Below are positions 1 to 7,269 of a stretch of DNA of 41,450 bases, in pieces (positions within the stretch are counted from its first letter, which is position 1; the number at the start of each line of letters is the position of its first letter). This DNA comes from an uncultured Collinsella sp. Lineage in GTDB: Bacteria; Actinomycetota; Coriobacteriia; Coriobacteriales; Coriobacteriaceae. Under the pieces are notes generated by a model that did no database searches, was not told where the DNA came from, and was given only the letters and a program-made list of their open reading frames with translations. Made by a program: the position numbers and the translations under genes. The stretch spans positions 1 to 41,450 of the forward strand of contig UQPY01000015.1 in the NCBI GenBank assembly GCA_900542965.1, written 5' to 3'.

Positions 1-32
1 CTCGTGGGCTCGGAGATGTGTATAAGAGACAG
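1..32 (+). other. Nextera sequencing adaptor (not genomic)
   Basis: Bases 14-32 are AGATGTGTATAAGAGACAG, the 19-bp Tn5 mosaic end. Bases 1-13 match the preceding part of the Illumina Nextera read-2 adaptor. This is library contamination at the contig edge; genomic sequence starts at about base 33. Translation through it gives the artefact peptide MGSEMCIRDS. Confidence 0.97.
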
Positions 33-80
33 CACCCACGGTACACACGGCCCACCACCGCGTCGGTGTCTGGCGAAAAA

Positions 81-144
81 TGGGACTGGCCCCAGATTGC
101 CCATGCGCGCAAAAGTGCGTCTCGGCAATCTGGGGCCCGTCCCA
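81..144. repeat. Long inverted repeat A behind the Xer gene
   Basis: Arms of 21 bp (81-101 and 124-144) pair with one mismatch around a 22-base loop that can form a small inner GCGC/GTGC-type stem. It starts 34 bp after the stop codon of the minus-strand recombinase. There is no clear T-run in the minus direction, so it is not a typical intrinsic terminator. It belongs to the group of large gene-end palindromes in this window. Confidence 0.8.
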
Positions 145-178
145 TTTAATATTTATAAATATGCAGGTCAGCGAGGTG

Positions 179-1120
179 CTAGCGATGTGCTAGCGGATGC
201 GCCGCCAGATAGACCTCGGTCAGTTGCGTTCGGTCGACATGCGTGTAGACCTGCGTGGTCGAAATATCGGCATGGCCCAAAATCTCCTGCAGCACACGCA
301 GGTCGGCACCGCCCGCGAGCATGTGGGTGGCAAAGGAGTGGCGCAAGGTATGGGGATGGAGCCCCACCAGCCCCACCTGACGCCCATACCGCTCGCATAT
401 CGCATGCACGGCCTGGCGCGACAGGCGACGTCCGTTCTTATTTAAAAAAACCGCCGAGGTCTCGGTTCCGCGGGCATGGGCCGCCAAGCGAGAACGTCCC
501 TCAGTTACATAGAGCGTCAGAGCTCGCGCCGCGCTTCCCACCAGTGGGGACAGGCGTTCCTTTGAGCCCTTACCGCGAACGAGTACAAAACCATCGTCAA
601 TATGGATATCGCCCACATCGAGCCCAACCAGCTCACTCACACGCAAACCGCATCCGTAGAGCACTTCCAAGATGGCATGGTCGCGCAGTCCCATCTCGCC
701 CTCGGGAAAGTCTTGATCGAGCAGCGCCGAGACATCCTCCACCGATAGATACTCCGGCAAACGCTCAGCCTTTTTAGGCAGGCGCAACGCCGCCGTTGGA
801 TTTTGGGCCACAGCCCCATCGCGCACCAAAAAGGCATGCAGGCCCTTCACGGCCGCAAGCGCACGCTCCACCGAGGCATCCGAATAGCCCCCATCGCGAC
901 GGTCGGCGACAAAGCCCTCCACGACCTGACGAGTCACCTCTTCAAAAGACACAATACCCGCCCGCTCCAGATAGGCGCAGTACGTCGTCAGGTCACGACG
1001 ATAGGCCGCAATCGTGTTGCGCGCCAAACCCCGCTCGACCGCGAGGTAATCGAGATACTCCCCCGCCGCCACGGCGAGCGACGAGGGAGTAGCTTCGGTA
1101 TGTTCTTTGTTCGCCGGCAC
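179..1120 (-). CDS. xerD: Tyrosine site-specific recombinase XerD/XerC type
   Basis: Cytoplasmic tyrosine recombinase of 313 residues, the normal Xer length. Xer proteins resolve chromosome dimers at dif. An N-terminal SAM-like core-binding domain (about 15-105) precedes the catalytic domain (about 120-305). The catalytic set is complete: R160 (GCGLRVSEL), K184 (GKGSKER), H257 and R260 (HTLRHSFATHML), H283 (LGHADI) and Y292 (TQVYTHV). The VYTHVDRT ending resembles XerD more than phage integrases, but XerC is not excluded. I chose the GTG at 1120, 2 bp after the pyrG stop, because longer frames run into pyrG. That start has poor ribosome-binding spacing and probably depends on coupling to pyrG translation. 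Confidence 0.88.
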   Translation of the reverse strand: MPANKEHTEATPSSLAVAAGEYLDYLAVERGLARNTIAAYRRDLTTYCAYLERAGIVSFEEVTRQVVEGFVADRRDGGYSDASVERALAAVKGLHAFLVRDGAVAQNPTAALRLPKKAERLPEYLSVEDVSALLDQDFPEGEMGLRDHAILEVLYGCGLRVSELVGLDVGDIHIDDGFVLVRGKGSKERLSPLVGSAARALTLYVTEGRSRLAAHARGTETSAVFLNKNGRRLSRQAVHAICERYGRQVGLVGLHPHTLRHSFATHMLAGGADLRVLQEILGHADISTTQVYTHVDRTQLTEVYLAAHPLAHR

Positions 1121-1122
1121 CC

Positions 1123-2784
1123 TTAGTCCGTAGCGAGGTTCATGGGCGTCACCTGCAGGCGATCGACACCCTCGTGCTGACCGATCGAGGCACGCACGAA
1201 CTCTCGGAACAGCGGCTGCGGGTTGGTCGGGCGGCTCTTGAACTCGGGGTGAGCCTGGGTTGCCACATACCACGGATGCACGTCGCGCGGCAGCTCGACC
1301 ATCTCGACCAGGCGCTCGTCGGGCGACAGACCCGAGATAACCAAGCCGGCGTCCTCGAGCTGGTCACGGAAAGCGTTGTTGAACTCAAAGCGGTGACGGT
1401 GACGCTCGTAGACGAGTTCCTCACCATATGCCTCGCGAGCGAGGGTATCGGCGGCGAGCTTGCACGGATAGGCGCCCAGGCGCATGGTGCCGCCCTTCTC
1501 GGTCACGTCCTCCTGCGAGCTCATCAGATCGATGACACTATACGGGCCATCCGGATCGAACTCGGAGGAACTGGCGCCGGCAAGGCCGACGACGTTGCGC
1601 GCAAATTCGCACACGGCCACCTGCATACCCAGGCAAATGCCCAGATACGGAATCTTGTGCTCACGGGCAAACTCGGCCGCGAGGATCTTGCCCTCCAGGG
1701 CGCGCTTGCCAAAGCCGCCGGGGACCAGGATGCCCGAGGCGTCGCCCAGAACCTCGGAGACATTCTGCTCGTCGAGGCTCTCGCCGTCGACCAGCTGGAC
1801 GTCCACATGGCGATCGTAGAAGACGCCCGCATGGTGCAGGGCCTCGATAACCGACAGGTACGCATCGGGCAGCTGCGTGTACTTACCCACGACGGCGATC
1901 TTCACCTTGTCGGCGTGATGGTTGGCGTGATTCTGTTTGCGCAGGAACTCGTTCCACTCGCTCATGTCGCGCTCACGCGGGTCCAGACCCAGGCGCTCGC
2001 AAATGCGCAGGTCAAAGTCCTGCTCGGCAAGCAGCTGCGGAACATCGTAAATGCTCGCGCAGTCCTCGTTGGTAAAGACACAATCGGTGTCGACGTCGCA
2101 GAAGCTTGCGATCTTTCCGCGGATAGCGTCATCGATATGGTGGTCGGAGCGCAGCACGATGATATCGGGCTGGATGCCAAAGCTGCGGAGCTCCTTGACG
2201 GAATGCTGCGTGGGCTTGGTCTTGACCTCATGGGCGGCGGCGATATAGGGAACGAGCGACACGTGGATGTAGCAGACGTTCTCGGGGCCGGCCTCCTTGC
2301 GGTACTGGCGGATGGCCTCGACAAACGGTTGGGACTCGATGTCGCCGATCGTGCCGCCCAGCTCGGTGATGACCACATCGGAGCCGGTCTGCTCCTCGAT
2401 GCGGCGGAACTTGTCCTTGATGGCGTTGGTGACGTGGGGAATCACCTGCACGGTACCGCCCAAAAAGTCGCCGCGACGCTCACGGGCGATTAGGCTTTTG
2501 TAGATGGCACCGGTCGTAAAGTTGGAATCGCGGGTCAGGTTCTCATCAATAAAGCGCTCGTAATGACCCAGGTCCAGGTCAGACTCGTAACCATCCTCGG
2601 TAACAAAGACCTCACCATGCTGGAACGGGCTCATGGTACCGGGGTCGACGTTCAGATACGGGTCGGCCTTCTGCATCGTTACTTTGTAGCCACGCGACTT
2701 GAGCAGACGGCCCAGCGAGGCCGCGGTAATACCCTTGCCCAGGGACGAAACCACGCCACCGGTTACGAACACATGCTTGGTCAT
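1123..2784 (-). CDS. pyrG: CTP synthase
   Basis: Converts UTP, ATP and glutamine to CTP, the last step of pyrimidine nucleotide synthesis. The 553 residues are full length. The amidoligase domain (about 1-270) opens with VTGGVVSSLGKGITAASLG, and later has PYLNVDPGTMSP and GGTIGDIES. A class I glutamine amidotransferase domain (about 295-540) has its nucleophile C384 in GICLGMQ and the H512/E514 pair in HPEFKSRP. The gene heads a minus-strand pair with the Xer recombinase, whose start lies 2 bp behind its stop. Ribosome binding to its ATG looks weak; a 16-codon frame ends just upstream. Confidence 0.97.
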   Translation of the reverse strand: MTKHVFVTGGVVSSLGKGITAASLGRLLKSRGYKVTMQKADPYLNVDPGTMSPFQHGEVFVTEDGYESDLDLGHYERFIDENLTRDSNFTTGAIYKSLIARERRGDFLGGTVQVIPHVTNAIKDKFRRIEEQTGSDVVITELGGTIGDIESQPFVEAIRQYRKEAGPENVCYIHVSLVPYIAAAHEVKTKPTQHSVKELRSFGIQPDIIVLRSDHHIDDAIRGKIASFCDVDTDCVFTNEDCASIYDVPQLLAEQDFDLRICERLGLDPRERDMSEWNEFLRKQNHANHHADKVKIAVVGKYTQLPDAYLSVIEALHHAGVFYDRHVDVQLVDGESLDEQNVSEVLGDASGILVPGGFGKRALEGKILAAEFAREHKIPYLGICLGMQVAVCEFARNVVGLAGASSSEFDPDGPYSVIDLMSSQEDVTEKGGTMRLGAYPCKLAADTLAREAYGEELVYERHRHRFEFNNAFRDQLEDAGLVISGLSPDERLVEMVELPRDVHPWYVATQAHPEFKSRPTNPQPLFREFVRASIGQHEGVDRLQVTPMNLATD

Positions 2785-2790
2785 ATTGAG

Positions 2791-2841
2791 TTACCTGCGC
2801 TTCCCGTAGAAGTTGTCCATACACATCTTACGGGTCTTCAT
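2791..2841 (-). CDS. Possible 16-residue leader frame before pyrG
   Basis: ATG at 2841 reads MKTRKMCMDNFYGKRR and stops at 2791, six bases before the pyrG start codon. The last codons overlap the only AG-rich stretch that could bind the ribosome for pyrG, so translation of this frame could help or hinder pyrG initiation. It has no strong ribosome-binding site of its own, and its length is close to chance expectation. No homolog is recalled. Confidence 0.2.
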   Translation of the reverse strand: MKTRKMCMDNFYGKRR

Positions 2842-2844
2842 TGT

Positions 2845-2873
2845 AATACTCGCGCCGCGGACCGTTCGCAATT
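2845..2873 (-). promoter_or_regulatory. Possible pyrG promoter
   Basis: On the minus strand a TTGCGA-like -35 is followed 17 bp later by TATTAC, overlapping TACAAT, ahead of the leader frame and pyrG. Positions are approximate; both hexamers are imperfect. Confidence 0.35.
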
Positions 2874-2910
2874 TTTCTCGCGTGCGATTGCATTTCTCAA
2901 TCTTGAAACA

Positions 2911-2938
2911 AAACGCCGCCCGGTTTCCCAGGCGACGT
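2911..2938 (-). terminator. Intrinsic terminator of the winged-helix gene
   Basis: On the minus strand a GC-rich stem with an AAA loop (GTCGCCTGGG / CCGGGCGGC) is followed by TTTTGTTT. It lies about 25 bp behind the stop codon at 2963 and separates this gene from pyrG. Confidence 0.75.
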
Positions 2939-2962
2939 CGCTATGGCAAGGGTTACATGCTG

Positions 2963-3301
2963 CTATCGATCAGTAGCCTCGTCCTCAAGCATTTCTTGAA
3001 CGAGCATGCCGGTACGGACGCCCTCAAGATACCACTCGCCACGTTCGGTGAGGCAAATGCCATTTGCAAGCTGACCGCCGTCTTCGCTATAACGCGAGAC
3101 GACATCAATCATGCCTTCGGAATCCAAGCGATCGATTGCGGCGCGGGCACGATACGGCGAAACCCCCACGCGCTCGGCAAGCGTTTTGCGCGAGAAACCA
3201 TACGGCCCGCCATTGTCTTTGGTTTGCTGGTCGATCTCCATCAACACCAGCACCTCGACACGCTTCATATCGTTGACACTCGCACGACCCTTGCCCGCCA
3301 T
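2963..3301 (-). CDS. Small winged-helix DNA-binding protein
   Basis: Predicted cytoplasmic regulator of 112 residues. The centre (about 25-75, TLAERVGVSPYRARAAIDRLDSEGMID) reads as a helix-turn-helix with recognition helix, followed by a wing ending VSRYSEDGGQLANGICLTERG. The LTERG signature is common in MarR/PadR-like winged helices. I chose the ATG at 3301 because GAGGAGG sits 5 bp upstream; an upstream in-frame start lacks this. It is transcribed alone: its own terminator follows and a terminator of the DUF1846 gene lies upstream. Target unknown. Confidence 0.8.
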   Translation of the reverse strand: MAGKGRASVNDMKRVEVLVLMEIDQQTKDNGGPYGFSRKTLAERVGVSPYRARAAIDRLDSEGMIDVVSRYSEDGGQLANGICLTERGEWYLEGVRTGMLVQEMLEDEATDR

Positions 3302-3495
3302 AGCAGCCTCCTCAAACCGAGCACGAGCATCTAACGCGCCGTGCGCGACCGACACACCTCACGATGGCAGGTAATATCCATCATGCGGCATCCCGCTAAG
3401 GATGAAACAGTTACGGTTATTGTATACCGCTCAAATTGTCTCTAGGCAGGTAAACAGCTATTTTTCGCCGAAATAGGCGCTTTATTGATCAAAAA

Positions 3496-3523
3496 GCCGT
3501 ACCGGGCGCTAACCCGATACGGC
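3496..3523 (-). terminator. Intrinsic terminator of the DUF1846 gene
   Basis: The arms GCCGTATCGGG and CCCGGTACGGC (minus strand) pair around TTAGCG and are followed by TTTTTG. It lies 35 bp behind the stop at 3558. Confidence 0.85.
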
Positions 3524-3557
3524 CAAAATGCAATGCAATTACCGCGGTGCTTCAAAC

Positions 3558-5039
3558 TTAGCGATGGAAGAAACCGCGGCGCTCAAACTTGGGCTCACAG
3601 CACACGTTGATACCAAGTTTGCGCAGTACCGTCTCGTCCGTCGGCGAGATAATCACGCTAAAGAAGGCATCGCAACCGCGCAGCTGCTCCAGGCCCGAAA
3701 GGACGCGAGCGGCCGTCTCACTCGTGGCCGAGGTGATCGACAGCGCCATAAGTGTCTCGTCGGTGTGGAGGCGCGGGTTTTTGCTTCCCAGAAAATGCGT
3801 CTTGAGCTTGCTGATGGGCTCGATCGCCTCATCGCTAATGACCTCGAGCTCAAGGTCGACGCCCGAGACATGCTTGAGGGCGTTCATAATGAGCGAACTT
3901 GCGGCACCCAGGCGCGTGGAGGTCTTACCGGTCACCACGGAGCCATCGGGCATGACCATGGCACCCACGGGACCACCCGTCAGCTGCTCCCTGGTGAGGG
4001 CCGCCGAGCGCGCCGGTGAGTAGTTCTTATCGATGCCGGCTTTCTTCATAATAATCTTGAGACGGTCGACTTGCTCATCGCCCACGCCGGTACGGCGCAC
4101 ATTTTCGACCGCGGTAAAGTAGCGGCGGACGATCTCCATCTTGGAAGCGTCGCGGCAGGCATCGTCATCGGTGATGGCAAAGCCGACCATATTGACGCCC
4201 ATGTCCGTAGGACTCTGGTAGGGGCTCTTGCCCAGAATCTTTTCCATCAGAGCACGGACCACCGGGAAGGCCTCGACGTCGCGGTTGTAGTTGACCGTGG
4301 TCTTGTTGTAGGCCTCAAGGTGGAACGAATCGATGATATTGGCGTCGTCGAGGTCAGCCGTGGCGGCCTCGTAGGCAATATTGACCGGATGCGTCAGAGG
4401 AAGATTCCAGACCGGGAAGGTCTCGAACTTGGCATAGCCGGCGGCGGTACCGTGCTTATGCTCGTGATACAGCTGCGAGAGGCAAGTGGCGAGCTTGCCC
4501 GAGCCGGGGCCGGGTGCCGTCACGACAACGAGCGGACGCGTGGTCTCGACAAACTCGTTCTTGCCGTAGCCATCATCGGACACGATCAGATCGACATCGT
4601 GCGGGTAGCCCTCGATGGGATAGTGCAGCTTGGCAGGAATGCCAAGCGCGTTCAGGCGGTTGCGGAACACATCGGCAGCAGGCTGGCCGGCGTACTGGGT
4701 GATGACCACAGCCGCGACGGCAAAGCCGTTGCCGCGGAACAAGTCAACCAGGCGCAGCACATCCTCGTCATAGGTAATGCCAAGGTCACCGCGAGCCTTG
4801 TTTTTCTCGATGTGGTTCGCGTTGATCGCGATGATAACCTCGACATCGTCGGCGATGCTCTTGAGCATGCGGAACTTGCTGTCCGGTTCAAAACCCGGCA
4901 GCACGCGGCTCGCATGATAGTCATCGAACAGCTTGCCGCCAAACTCCAAATAGAGCTTGCCACCAAACTGTGAGATGCGCTCCTTAATGTGAGCAGCCTG
5001 CAGCTCGATATACTTCGCGTTGTCGAAACCCTGGCGCAT
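3558..5039 (-). CDS. DUF1846 (UPF0371) family protein
   Basis: 493 residues, the usual length of this family, whose biochemical role I do not know. Visible motifs are LYLEFGGKLFDDYHASRVLPGF near residue 30, VVVTAPGPGSGKLATCLSQLYHE near 170-195, a nucleotide-binding-like glycine stretch, and HLEAYNKTTVNYNRDVEAFP near 240. The TAPGPGSGK segment resembles a P-loop but is not a canonical Walker A. No signal peptide or membrane segment. I chose the ATG at 5039 because GGGAG sits 7 bp upstream; the alternative TTG 24 bp earlier has no such site. A TATAAT box lies 40 bp upstream and a terminator follows, so it is probably monocistronic. Confidence 0.88.
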   Translation of the reverse strand: MRQGFDNAKYIELQAAHIKERISQFGGKLYLEFGGKLFDDYHASRVLPGFEPDSKFRMLKSIADDVEVIIAINANHIEKNKARGDLGITYDEDVLRLVDLFRGNGFAVAAVVITQYAGQPAADVFRNRLNALGIPAKLHYPIEGYPHDVDLIVSDDGYGKNEFVETTRPLVVVTAPGPGSGKLATCLSQLYHEHKHGTAAGYAKFETFPVWNLPLTHPVNIAYEAATADLDDANIIDSFHLEAYNKTTVNYNRDVEAFPVVRALMEKILGKSPYQSPTDMGVNMVGFAITDDDACRDASKMEIVRRYFTAVENVRRTGVGDEQVDRLKIIMKKAGIDKNYSPARSAALTREQLTGGPVGAMVMPDGSVVTGKTSTRLGAASSLIMNALKHVSGVDLELEVISDEAIEPISKLKTHFLGSKNPRLHTDETLMALSITSATSETAARVLSGLEQLRGCDAFFSVIISPTDETVLRKLGINVCCEPKFERRGFFHR

Positions 5040-5078
5040 GTATGGCTCCCGTCCCGTTTCCAATTAATGTTCTAGGCG

Positions 5079-5084
5079 ATTATA
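5079..5084 (-). promoter_or_regulatory. -10 box of the DUF1846 gene
   Basis: A perfect TATAAT on the minus strand, 40 bp upstream of the start codon at 5039. The -35 region is poor. Confidence 0.5.
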
Positions 5085-5146
5085 ACGGAGCAGACCCTCC
5101 CCAACGCCCAAGCAATCAACTGGCACCAACCAAACACGCCATCGAT

Positions 5147-5215
5147 AAGTTGCGGTGGAATAGTTCCCGTTTAACCCCTCAAGACGGCCAAACGGGAACT
5201 ATTCCACCGCAACTT
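5147..5215. repeat. Long perfect inverted repeat B
   Basis: Arms of 26 bp (5147-5172 and 5190-5215) are perfectly complementary around a 17-base loop. On the plus strand CCCCTTTTTGG follows, which would terminate plus transcription, but no plus-strand gene precedes it. It lies about 108 bp upstream of the DUF1846 start codon and may insulate that promoter. Confidence 0.85.
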
Positions 5216-5234
5216 CCCCTTTTTGGTTCAAACA

Positions 5235-5351
5235 AACCTGGCCTTTGTATCAATAATGGAAACGTCGCAGGTTGAGCATAAGCCAGCGAAAGCCCGCCAG
5301 AGTAGGCAAAGCGCCCTCTGCACCAACAATGGAAAGCGCCGCAGGCAGAGG
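5235..5351. repeat. Pair of related small hairpins
   Basis: Two units at 5235-5273 and 5315-5351 share a CAAYAATGGAAA core followed by CGCAGG. Each is enclosed by its own complementary arms (AACCTG/CAGGTT and CCTCTGC/GCAGAGG). The core is kept while the arms differ but still pair, which suggests a folded element copied twice. Function unknown. Confidence 0.5.
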
Positions 5352-5362
5352 ACGGACAGCGA

Positions 5363-5462
5363 GCGCCGTCCAGAACGTACAAGTTGGCATGAAAAAGGCG
5401 AGGCATAGACCTTTTGGTCATGCCTTGCCTTTTGAATGACAAATTGTCGTTCTGGACGGCGC
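5363..5462. repeat. 100-base nested hairpin G
   Basis: Perfect 15-bp outer arms (5363-5377, 5448-5462) enclose a second imperfect stem (ACAA..GGCAT against ATGCC..TTGT) and an AAAAGGC-rich inner stem. The whole unit can fold into one rod. It lies in the gene-free stretch behind the arcD-like gene. Confidence 0.75.
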
Positions 5463-5475
5463 GCAGCGTCGACTG

Positions 5476-5502
5476 GTTGCGCGGTTCGTAGAACCGCGCA
5501 AC
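5476..5502. repeat. Perfect 12-bp hairpin
   Basis: GTTGCGCGGTTC and GAACCGCGCAAC pair around GTA. No T-run follows on either strand. It is one of a tight row of structures between 5147 and 5643. Confidence 0.8.
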
Positions 5503-5511
5503 ATAAGAGCG

Positions 5512-5643
5512 CCCCCTCCCGCGCACGGAACGGGAGGGGGCTAAAGGTAGGAGTCTACCGGTGGGTTTACCCCACCGGACAGACGATGACCAGGTGATCC
5601 TCTACAGGATCGTCAAGGTTTCCGTGGGGTACCCGTTGGGTAC
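5512..5643 (-). terminator. Structured 3' region of the arcD-like gene
   Basis: On the minus strand, behind the stop codon at 5644, several stems follow in series: GTACCC/GGGTAC, GACGAT...ATCGTC holding GATCCT/AGGATC, CCGGTGGG/CCCACCGG (5558-5578), then CCCCCTCCCG/CGGGAGGGGG (5512-5540). The last is the strongest and is probably the transcript end, though its T-run is weak (GCTCTT). The rest of 5040-5643 holds elements B and G and the small hairpins, with no gene. Confidence 0.5.
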
Positions 5644-7122
5644 TTAGAGCAGCACGCAGGCGACGGTCAGGATGACGGCACAGACGACGGAGAGAGCGAC
5701 GATGAGCTTAAGGGCAAACTTGAGCCAGGTCGTCCACTCGATCTTGGCCAGGGCGAGACCGCCCATGATGGCGCCGGAGGTCGGGGTGAACAGGTTCACG
5801 ACACCGATGGCGGCGGAGAAGATCATGACCATGACCTCGGGCGAGAAGCCAAGCTTAACAGCCAGCGGTCCCATGATGGGCATGGAGACGGTGGCCATAC
5901 CGGAGGTCGAGGGGATCAGGAAGGACAGGCCGAAGTAGACCAGGAAGCTCATGGGAGCGAAGATCACGCCGGACAGGCCAGCCAGGGCATTGGCGGCAGC
6001 GTCGAGGACGAAGACGTCGAGGCCGGTGTTAGCCATGAGGACGGAGATACCACGGGCGAGGGCGATAACGAGAACAACGGACATCATGTCGGCAGCGCCG
6101 GTGATGAAGGTGTTGACGATCTGCTTCTCGGACAGGCCACCGATGATACCGATCAGGACGGCCATGAGGAAGAACCAGGTGGAAGCCTCGTCGAAGTACC
6201 ACTGGCCAATGGGCAGGCCGGTGATCAGGGCAGACCAGCCCTGGACGACGGCGTTACCATCGGCGTCGTAGACAGCGCCAGCGTCGAAGAAGTTGGCAAC
6301 GCCCTCGTTGAGATCGGCTAGCGGAATGAAGCCGACGATCATGACGACGAAGGTGAAGGCGAAGGCGATCAGAACACCCTTCTGACGACCGGTGAGCTTG
6401 ACCTCCTTGTGGACCTCGGAAGCAGCCTTGCCGTGAGCCTCTTCGGCGTCCTTGAGCTCCTGCATCGACAGGATGGTGGAACCCTTGTCAGCCTTGACCT
6501 TCTTGGCATAGTTCATCACGAAAACGATGGACATAGCGGTAGTGACAATCCACAGGACGGCACCGAGGCCGATGATGATGGACTGGTTGACCTCAATGCC
6601 AACGCCGGTCAGAGCGTCGACGGCAGCGCCGACGGCGAACGGGTTAACCGTGGAGCCCAGGCAGCCGCAGCCAGCGCCGAGCAGGACGGTAGCGGCGCCG
6701 ACCATGGGGTCGAAGCCAGCGGCCATCATGGTAGCGGCGAGCAGGGCGTAGAAGGGAACGGTCTCCTCGCACATACCATAGGTGGTACCACCGAGGGAGA
6801 AGATGAGCATAAGGACAGGAACGAGCATGATCTCGTTGCCCTTAAGCTTCTGCACCAGAACGGCGATGCCGTTGTCCAGAGCGCCGGTCTCGGTCATCAT
6901 ACCGAGGAAGCCGCCCAGGATCATAACGAAGAGGCAGACGGGCAGAGCGTCAGCGAAGCCCAGGATCGGGGCGGTGCAGAAATCGCTCAGGCGGGCTGCA
7001 GTAACCGCGCCGCCGGACGTGCCGGAGACGATAACGGTAATCACTGCAACAATTGCCAGCAGAGCTAGAAGAATGGTGAACGATGAAGGCATACCGCGCT
7101 TTTTCTTAGCGGTCTCAGTCAT
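5644..7122 (-). CDS. arcD: YfcC-family amino-acid transporter (ArcD-type, probable arginine/ornithine exchanger)
   Basis: Integral membrane protein of 492 residues in the YfcC/DcuC-like family, with about 12 hydrophobic segments. The family signature GGTTYGMCEETVPFYALL and GAGCGCLGSTVNPFAVGAA are both visible, with a charged cytoplasmic loop (KKVKADKGSTILSMQELKDAEE) in the middle. YfcC-type ArcD proteins serve the arginine deiminase pathway in streptococci, and the gene sits behind arcB and arcA, so exchange of arginine for ornithine is the best inference. I chose the ATG at 7122, 9 bp behind a GGGGGG run; the in-frame ATG nine bases earlier touches that run. A terminator-like hairpin separates it from arcB, so expression may be partly uncoupled. 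Confidence 0.85.
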   Translation of the reverse strand: MTETAKKKRGMPSSFTILLALLAIVAVITVIVSGTSGGAVTAARLSDFCTAPILGFADALPVCLFVMILGGFLGMMTETGALDNGIAVLVQKLKGNEIMLVPVLMLIFSLGGTTYGMCEETVPFYALLAATMMAAGFDPMVGAATVLLGAGCGCLGSTVNPFAVGAAVDALTGVGIEVNQSIIIGLGAVLWIVTTAMSIVFVMNYAKKVKADKGSTILSMQELKDAEEAHGKAASEVHKEVKLTGRQKGVLIAFAFTFVVMIVGFIPLADLNEGVANFFDAGAVYDADGNAVVQGWSALITGLPIGQWYFDEASTWFFLMAVLIGIIGGLSEKQIVNTFITGAADMMSVVLVIALARGISVLMANTGLDVFVLDAAANALAGLSGVIFAPMSFLVYFGLSFLIPSTSGMATVSMPIMGPLAVKLGFSPEVMVMIFSAAIGVVNLFTPTSGAIMGGLALAKIEWTTWLKFALKLIVALSVVCAVILTVACVLL

Positions 7123-7223
7123 GGTTCTCATCCCCCCTTCATAAATCATTTAACTTTCTCGCGCTAAGCGGATCTTCCGTGCCGTGCCCACCGCCCGACG
7201 CGAGATATTTACCAGACAAAGCC

Positions 7224-7253
7224 GCTCGGGGTGTGCAGCAAGACACCCCGAGC
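7224..7253 (-). terminator. Hairpin between arcB and the transporter
   Basis: GCTCGGGGTGT and ACACCCCGAGC form an 11-bp stem with an 8-base loop. On the minus strand it is followed by GGCTTTGTCT, a weak T-run. It could act as a leaky terminator or a 3'-end protector within the operon. Confidence 0.65.
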
Positions 7254-7269
7254 GAGATGCTAGATGCTC

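Noticed and set aside
4..777. Long plus-strand frame starting in the adaptor
   Set aside because: It starts in contaminant sequence and runs antisense to the Xer gene, which has all catalytic residues.
179..1120. Prophage integrase
   Set aside because: Housekeeping context behind pyrG, Xer length and XerD-like ending; no phage genes or attachment repeats nearby.
1174..2493. 439-codon plus-strand frame opposite pyrG
   Set aside because: Mirror of a G+C-rich gene; low-complexity protein and no ribosome-binding site. Similar frames opposite both arcA copies and opposite the dipeptidase (39420-41282) were rejected for the same reason.
2861..2870. Single ACCGTTCGCA upstream of pyrG as a member of the 21-bp repeat set
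   Set aside because: No partner unit at 21 bp on either side; a lone 7-base match is expected by chance several times in this length.
5179..5526. 115-codon minus-strand frame in the hairpin gap
   Set aside because: It reads straight through palindromes B and G and the small hairpins, has no ribosome-binding site, and its protein is arginine/cysteine-rich without a family.
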